From the NCBI GenBank assembly GCA_029547045.1, contig JAKPQL010000006.1, positions 1-64,000 of the forward strand: a DNA stretch of 64,000 nt, written 5' to 3'. Below are positions 59,103 to 64,000 of the stretch, one piece after another. A program made the translations under genes and the position numbers. The notes below the pieces were generated by a model. The model ran no database searches. It was not told where the DNA came from and saw only the letters and a program-made list of their open reading frames with translations. Source of the stretch: Deltaproteobacteria bacterium (GTDB lineage: Bacteria; Desulfobacterota; Desulfomonilia; UBA1062). The first letter of the stretch is position 1, and each line of letters opens with the position of its first letter.

Positions 59103-61034
59103 ATGGACAGGCACTACGAACAGGTCAGGTCCGTGTTCGAGAATGCCCCGTTCGCCGCGTGCGCCTTCGACCGCAGCGGCACGGTCATCTACATCAACAA
59201 GCTCCTGGAATCGAACATGGACCCGGCGGCGCTCCCTTTCGTGGGGAAGTCGCTCTACGAACTCATCCACACCTTCCTGGTGGACGACCGCCTGGAAAAG
59301 ATGCTCAAACGGCTCATCGAGACCAACAGGCCCTTTTCCCTCATCGTGGAAACCCTGAGTTCGCCCAAGGTGAAGGTGTCGGGTCTCATCAACATCACCG
59401 GGTACCGGCTCAACTCACTGTACGTTCTGCTGGGTGACTTCGTGAGCGGGAGCCTGGCCCGCGAGGGCAGGTACCGCAAGCTCATAGAGGACGCACCGGA
59501 CGCCATCCTCATCATGAACCACGGGTTCATCACGTTTGCCAACCCGGCCATGGTGGAGATCATGCAGATGCCGCCCGAGGAGATCCTGGGCAAGGCCATC
59601 TTCGACTTCGTGGACGATCGCGGAAGGAACGACCTGGCACCGCTGAGGAGAAAATCCTCCCGGAAGTTCTTCTCCCAGATCTCGGTGAACACGAAGACGG
59701 GACAGAAGGTGCTGGAGGGGAACTTCCACTTCATCGAGGACCGGCCCGGAACCTCCATCGCCATGCTGCGGGACGTGACCGAGAAGGTGCTCCTCCAGAA
59801 ACGCCTCATGCGCCAGAACCAGGACCTCTCGGCGGTGAATACCATATCCAAGACGCTATCGTCATCCATCGATCCCGAGGAGGTGCTCCAGAACACCCTG
59901 GTCCAGGTGCTCCAGATCATGAACATCGAGATGGGGCTCATCTACCTCCTGGACGAGAAGAAAAAGACGCTCCGCTGCGCCCTGTCCCACGGCATCCCGG
60001 ACGAGGTGATCCAGACCGTGAGGGAACTCAGGCTCGGCGAGGGCATCGCCGGAAGGGTGGCGGCCAGCGGCACGCCGCTCATCATCGAGAACGCGTCCAT
60101 AGACCCGCGCATCCAGTCCCTGGCCTTCAGGCAGCAGGGGATCCGCTCGTTCGCCTCCATCCCCATCCAGTCCCGGACCCGGCTCATCGGCGTCATGAAC
60201 ATCGGCTCCTTCGGCCAGCGCACCATCACGCCCGAGGACGAGCGGCTCCTCATCACCATCGGCGTGCACATGGGCGCGGTCATGGAGAACATCCTGCTCT
60301 TCCAGGAGATCACCCGGACTTCGGAGGAGCTCAAGGACGCGATGAACCTCATCCGCCAGCGCAACGAGGAGCTCAGGCAGCTGGTGTCCACCGTTTCCCA
60401 CGACCTGAAGAACCCCATCGTCGCCATCAACGGGTTCGCGGACCGCTTCATGAAGTCCGCAGCGACAAAGCTCACCAGCAAGGAGAAGCAGTACATGGAG
60501 GCCATCCGCGACAGCGGGCGGAACATGGAGCAGTTCGTCACCAACCTGCTCACGCTCTCCGCCGTGGAGAACCTGAAGCTGAAGAAGGAGGAGTTCTCCA
60601 CCGCTGAGGTCATCGAGGAGATCACCCGGGAGCTCGCGAGCCGGATCGACGAGAAGCGTGGCAGGATCGTGGTGGATGACTGCATGCCCTCCATCAAGGC
60701 GGACCGGATCCGGGTGGCACAGGTCTTCTCCAACCTCATCTCGAACGCGGTCAAGTACTCGCACCCGGACAGGCCGCCCGAGGTGCGCATCACCTACCGG
60801 CTGGAGCCGGGCAGGCACCTGTTCTCGGTCACGGACAACGGCATCGGCATCGCACAGGAGCACACGGCGAACATCTTCGACATCTTCTACCGCGCCACAG
60901 ACGACCACGTGGACGGCACGGGCATCGGGCTGTCCATCGTGAAGAAGGCCCTGGGCGTCATGGGCGGGGAGATCTGGCTGAAATCGAAGCCCGGTCAGGG
61001 CTCCACCTTCTTCTTCACCCTGCCTGCGGAGTAA
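59103..61034 (+). CDS. PAS/GAF sensor histidine kinase
   Basis: Two PAS-like regions, GAF (NTISKTLSSSIDPEEVLQNTL...), HisKA VSTVSHDLKNPIVAINGFADRF, HATPase DGTGIGLSIVKKALGVMGG. Confidence 0.92.
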   Translation: MDRHYEQVRSVFENAPFAACAFDRSGTVIYINKLLESNMDPAALPFVGKSLYELIHTFLVDDRLEKMLKRLIETNRPFSLIVETLSSPKVKVSGLINITGYRLNSLYVLLGDFVSGSLAREGRYRKLIEDAPDAILIMNHGFITFANPAMVEIMQMPPEEILGKAIFDFVDDRGRNDLAPLRRKSSRKFFSQISVNTKTGQKVLEGNFHFIEDRPGTSIAMLRDVTEKVLLQKRLMRQNQDLSAVNTISKTLSSSIDPEEVLQNTLVQVLQIMNIEMGLIYLLDEKKKTLRCALSHGIPDEVIQTVRELRLGEGIAGRVAASGTPLIIENASIDPRIQSLAFRQQGIRSFASIPIQSRTRLIGVMNIGSFGQRTITPEDERLLITIGVHMGAVMENILLFQEITRTSEELKDAMNLIRQRNEELRQLVSTVSHDLKNPIVAINGFADRFMKSAATKLTSKEKQYMEAIRDSGRNMEQFVTNLLTLSAVENLKLKKEEFSTAEVIEEITRELASRIDEKRGRIVVDDCMPSIKADRIRVAQVFSNLISNAVKYSHPDRPPEVRITYRLEPGRHLFSVTDNGIGIAQEHTANIFDIFYRATDDHVDGTGIGLSIVKKALGVMGGEIWLKSKPGQGSTFFFTLPAE

Positions 61035-61101
61035 GCCTGCCACGGTCTTACACCAGGGTTGGGGAACACTGAATTCGTTCATGTTTCGCGGGATATTCCC
61101 C

Positions 61102-61130
61102 TTGACACCCATGGGGTCGGATTGTATAGA
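61102..61130 (+). promoter_or_regulatory. Sigma70 promoter TTGACA-17-TATAGA for tRNA-Val
   Basis: Perfect -35, 17-bp spacer, 15 bp upstream of the tRNA. Confidence 0.7.
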
Positions 61131-61145
61131 TGTGCGCATTGGCTC

Positions 61146-61220
61146 GGGCCGCTAGCTCAGCGGGAGAGCGCTGCCTTCACACGGCAGAAGTCACTGGTTC
61201 AATCCCAGTGCGGCCCACCA
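61146..61220 (+). tRNA. tRNA-Val(CAC), CCA encoded
   Basis: gggccgc ta gctcagcgggagagc g ctgcc ttCACac ggcag aagtc actgg ttcaatc ccagt gcggccc acca; full cloverleaf. Confidence 0.97.
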
Positions 61221-61314
61221 ATCCTTCCTCTCTGACATCATCATTCACCATTCCACCCCACCCATTGACTTATGAATTCATAAACTTAAATAGAACTATA
61301 CAGGGTATGTTCCG

Positions 61315-63363
61315 ATGAACCGCACATACAGCCTGAACGGGACCATGCTCACGGTGGGCGAGGGGGACGGCAGCGTCACCATCGACCTCGAATCACTCTC
61401 CGCACAGACCCTCAAGGATCTGGCGCGCCATGCAGACACCCCTTCGGCATCGCTCTCAGAGGCCCGGGATTCTCTCAGTGAAAACGAGGAGCTGTTCTTC
61501 AAGGCCTTCCACCTGAGCCCCACCGTGATGAGCATCTTCGACGCCAACAACAACTGCTACTACGAGGTGAACGAGAAGTTCACCGAGTCCCTGGGCTACA
61601 CCCGCGACGAGGTCATCGGCAAAAGCGAGAAGGAGCTCGGGATCTACGCCGACCCCGAGGACCGGAAGCGCATCATCCGCAAGGCCGCGAAGGAAGGTTC
61701 CGTCAGGGGCGAGGTCGCCCGGTTCCGGGCAAAGGACGGCAGTATCCGCTGGGGCATGGTCTGCGGCACCCTCATCACCCTCAAGGGCAGGCTCATGGCC
61801 CTTGGCTCCGTGACGGACATCACCGAGCTGAAGACCGCCGAGGAGGCCATCCGCGAGAGCGAGGCGCGCTACCGGGCCCTGTTCGAGTCGGCCAACGACG
61901 CCATCTTCACCATGGACTTCGACCGCATCCTCCAGTGCAACCCCAGGACCGCTGAGCTTCTCGAGCGTCCCGTGGGTGAGATCCTCGGACGCACGCCCTT
62001 CGATTTCTCCCCCGAGGTGCAGGCCGATGGGGCGCCCTCGGCGGAGAAGGGCAGGTGCATCCTGGAAAAGGTCATGAACGGGTCCCCCCAGTCCTTCGAG
62101 TGGACCCTCTGCCGCTCGGACGGGCAGACCTTCCCTGCCGAGGTGAGCCTGGGCAGGATCGATGCGGCCGGCAGGACCCTCATCCAGGCCATGGTGCGCG
62201 ACGTCTCGGAGCGGAAGAAGCTCGAGAGCCAGCTTCTCCAGGCCCAGAAGATGGAGGCCATCGGTACGCTCGCCGGCGGCATCGCCCACAACTTCAACAA
62301 CATCCTCACGGGCATCCAGGGCTATGCCTCCCTCATGCGGGTGGACCTCGACCCGGCCCACCCCCACTACGAGCGCCTCAGGAGCATCGAGGAGCAGGTG
62401 AAGAACGGGGCCGACCTCACCCGGCAGCTCCTCGGGTTCGCCCGGGGCGGCAGGTTCGAGCTCAAACCCCTGGACATGAACGCCCTGCTGGAAAAGACCT
62501 CGCGCATGTTCGGCCAGACGCGCAGGGAGTTCATCATCAGCAGGAACCTTGCCCCGGACGTGCTGCCCGTCACCGCGGACGCCAACCAGATGGAGCAGGT
62601 CCTCCTGAACCTCTACATGAACGCCTGGCACGCCATGCCCGAGGGCGGGACCCTGTACCTCCAGTCCTGCATGGTCACCATCGCGGACACCCAGGCCTTC
62701 AGCCAGGAGGTGAAGCCCGGCACCTACGTGAAGATCTCCCTCACCGACACCGGGGTAGGCATGGACGAGAAGACCCTCAAGCGGATCTTCGAGCCCTTCT
62801 TCACCACCAAGGAGCTGGGCAGGGGCACCGGGCTCGGGCTCGCCACGGTGTACGGCATCGTGAAGGGCCACGGCGGCTTCATCAACGCCTACAGCGAGGT
62901 GGGGATCGGGACCACCTTCAACATTTACCTCCCTGCCACGCCGGGCACGGTGTCGCCGGTGCAGGCGGCGCACGATGAGTCCATCGTGCGGGGCACCGGG
63001 ACGATCCTCCTGGTGGATGACGAGGAGACCGTGAGGACCACCACGCAGGAGATGCTGGACTACCTGGGGTACCGCGTCATCACGGCCTGCGACGGCGACG
63101 AGGCGGTGGCGCTCTACCGGGACATGCAGGGTTCCGTCGACCTGGTGGTCCTGGACATGATACTGCCCGGCAGGAGCGGCAGGGACACCTTCATCGCCCT
63201 GCAGGAGATCAACCCGGAGGTCAGAGTGATCCTGTCCAGCGGCTACAGCCTGAACGGCCAGGCCACGGGCATCATGGCACTGGGATGCAGGGCCTTCATG
63301 CAGAAGCCCTTCATGCTGCCCGAGCTCTCCCGCAAGGTGCGCGACGTGATCGCTGCCCCCTGA
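61315..63363 (+). CDS. PAS hybrid sensor histidine kinase with C-terminal receiver
   Basis: Two PAS domains; [68 protein letters not shown]. Confidence 0.93.
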   Translation: MNRTYSLNGTMLTVGEGDGSVTIDLESLSAQTLKDLARHADTPSASLSEARDSLSENEELFFKAFHLSPTVMSIFDANNNCYYEVNEKFTESLGYTRDEVIGKSEKELGIYADPEDRKRIIRKAAKEGSVRGEVARFRAKDGSIRWGMVCGTLITLKGRLMALGSVTDITELKTAEEAIRESEARYRALFESANDAIFTMDFDRILQCNPRTAELLERPVGEILGRTPFDFSPEVQADGAPSAEKGRCILEKVMNGSPQSFEWTLCRSDGQTFPAEVSLGRIDAAGRTLIQAMVRDVSERKKLESQLLQAQKMEAIGTLAGGIAHNFNNILTGIQGYASLMRVDLDPAHPHYERLRSIEEQVKNGADLTRQLLGFARGGRFELKPLDMNALLEKTSRMFGQTRREFIISRNLAPDVLPVTADANQMEQVLLNLYMNAWHAMPEGGTLYLQSCMVTIADTQAFSQEVKPGTYVKISLTDTGVGMDEKTLKRIFEPFFTTKELGRGTGLGLATVYGIVKGHGGFINAYSEVGIGTTFNIYLPATPGTVSPVQAAHDESIVRGTGTILLVDDEETVRTTTQEMLDYLGYRVITACDGDEAVALYRDMQGSVDLVVLDMILPGRSGRDTFIALQEINPEVRVILSSGYSLNGQATGIMALGCRAFMQKPFMLPELSRKVRDVIAAP

Positions 63364-63371
63364 CGACCCCC

Positions 63372-64000
63372 TCAGTCCACGGGCTCGATGACGATCTGAC
63401 CCGGGGGGAGGCTGTGGGTGCAGGACACGGCGATCTCTGCGCCGAAGTCCTGCTCGAGCCGCATGAGGTGACGCCTCTGGCGGTTCAGCACGTGGAGGGC
63501 CACCTCCCGGGGCATGCTCACCCTGATCCCGGCAGTTTTGTTCCTGGTGAGTGCGAGCTGAATCTCCCGCAGGGCCATGATGGCAGCAGACTCCACGGAC
63601 CTGACCAGGCCGATCCCGGAGCAGGCGGGGCAGGTGACGTGGCTCTTCTCCATGAGGGGCGGGGAGAGCCGCTCCCGGGAGAGTTCCATGATGCCGAACT
63701 TGGAGATCTTGCCCAGGACCAGGTGGGCCCGGTCGTTCTTCAGGGCGTCCCGCAGGGCCTTCTCCACGCCCCGGATGTGCTCCTTGGCGCGCATGTCGAT
63801 GAAGTCGATGGCGATGAGCCCGCCCAGGTCGCGGAGCACGAGCTGCCGGGCGATCTCTGCGGCCGCCTCCCTGTTGGTCTCGTAGGCGGTCTCCTCGATG
63901 GACCGGTTGTTCGTGGCCTGGCCGGAGTTCACGTCGATGACCACCATGGCCTCGGTGGGCTCGATGACGATGGACCCCCCGGACTTCAGCCTCACCTTCG
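63372..64000 (-). CDS. Ribonuclease E/G family protein, C-terminal part (truncated by window end)
   Basis: GGSIVIEPTEAMVVIDVNSGQAT; IAIDFIDMRAKEH; FGIMELSRERLSPPLMEKSHVTCPACSGIGLVRSVE. Confidence 0.94.
   Translation of the reverse strand, partial: KVRLKSGGSIVIEPTEAMVVIDVNSGQATNNRSIEETAYETNREAAAEIARQLVLRDLGGLIAIDFIDMRAKEHIRGVEKALRDALKNDRAHLVLGKISKFGIMELSRERLSPPLMEKSHVTCPACSGIGLVRSVESAAIMALREIQLALTRNKTAGIRVSMPREVALHVLNRQRRHLMRLEQDFGAEIAVSCTHSLPPGQIVIEPVD

Noticed and set aside
61146-61320. tRNA-Val as an integration site for a genomic island
   Set aside because: No integrase, no direct repeat of the tRNA 3' end and no phage-like genes in the adjacent sequence.

Overview
High-GC bacterial chromosomal window, probably from an anaerobic Desulfobacterota-like organism (taxonomy is inference from gene content). 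It is mostly housekeeping and metabolic genes, with no phage, IS element or CRISPR array seen. Main blocks: 3' end of uvrA; tandem ABC-type substrate-binding proteins next to a hybrid histidine kinase; an rpsP-khpA-rimM-trmD-rplS-rnhB-yraN RNA/ribosome operon extended by a Mut7-C protein and a DHH phosphoesterase; a small AT-richer toxin-antitoxin pair; an ACP/AMP-ligase/PP-loop ATPase operon divergent from a NadE-like gene; FAD-linked oxidase and CoA-transferase; acyl-CoA ligase; nrdD with a NrdR box pair and an nrdG2-type activase; several hybrid histidine kinases; MoxR-DUF58-transglutaminase operon; lptFG; ppdK-tmk; moaC; a shikimate locus (aroF, aroC, aroKB fusion, aroQ) running into pepP-efp-accB; a cobalamin riboswitch with a TonB receptor; ADP-forming acyl-CoA synthetase; tRNA-Val(CAC); and a partial ribonuclease E/G gene at the end. 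The most interesting signal is an unannotated 23-residue leader peptide, MRTASESTYFGYYFWFREWPPVG, on the minus strand upstream of the DAHP synthase gene. It is followed by a mutually exclusive antiterminator/terminator-like arrangement, which suggests aromatic-amino-acid-responsive transcription attenuation, possibly with a leaderless leader ORF. All assignments are by eye; no database searches or folding calculations were run.
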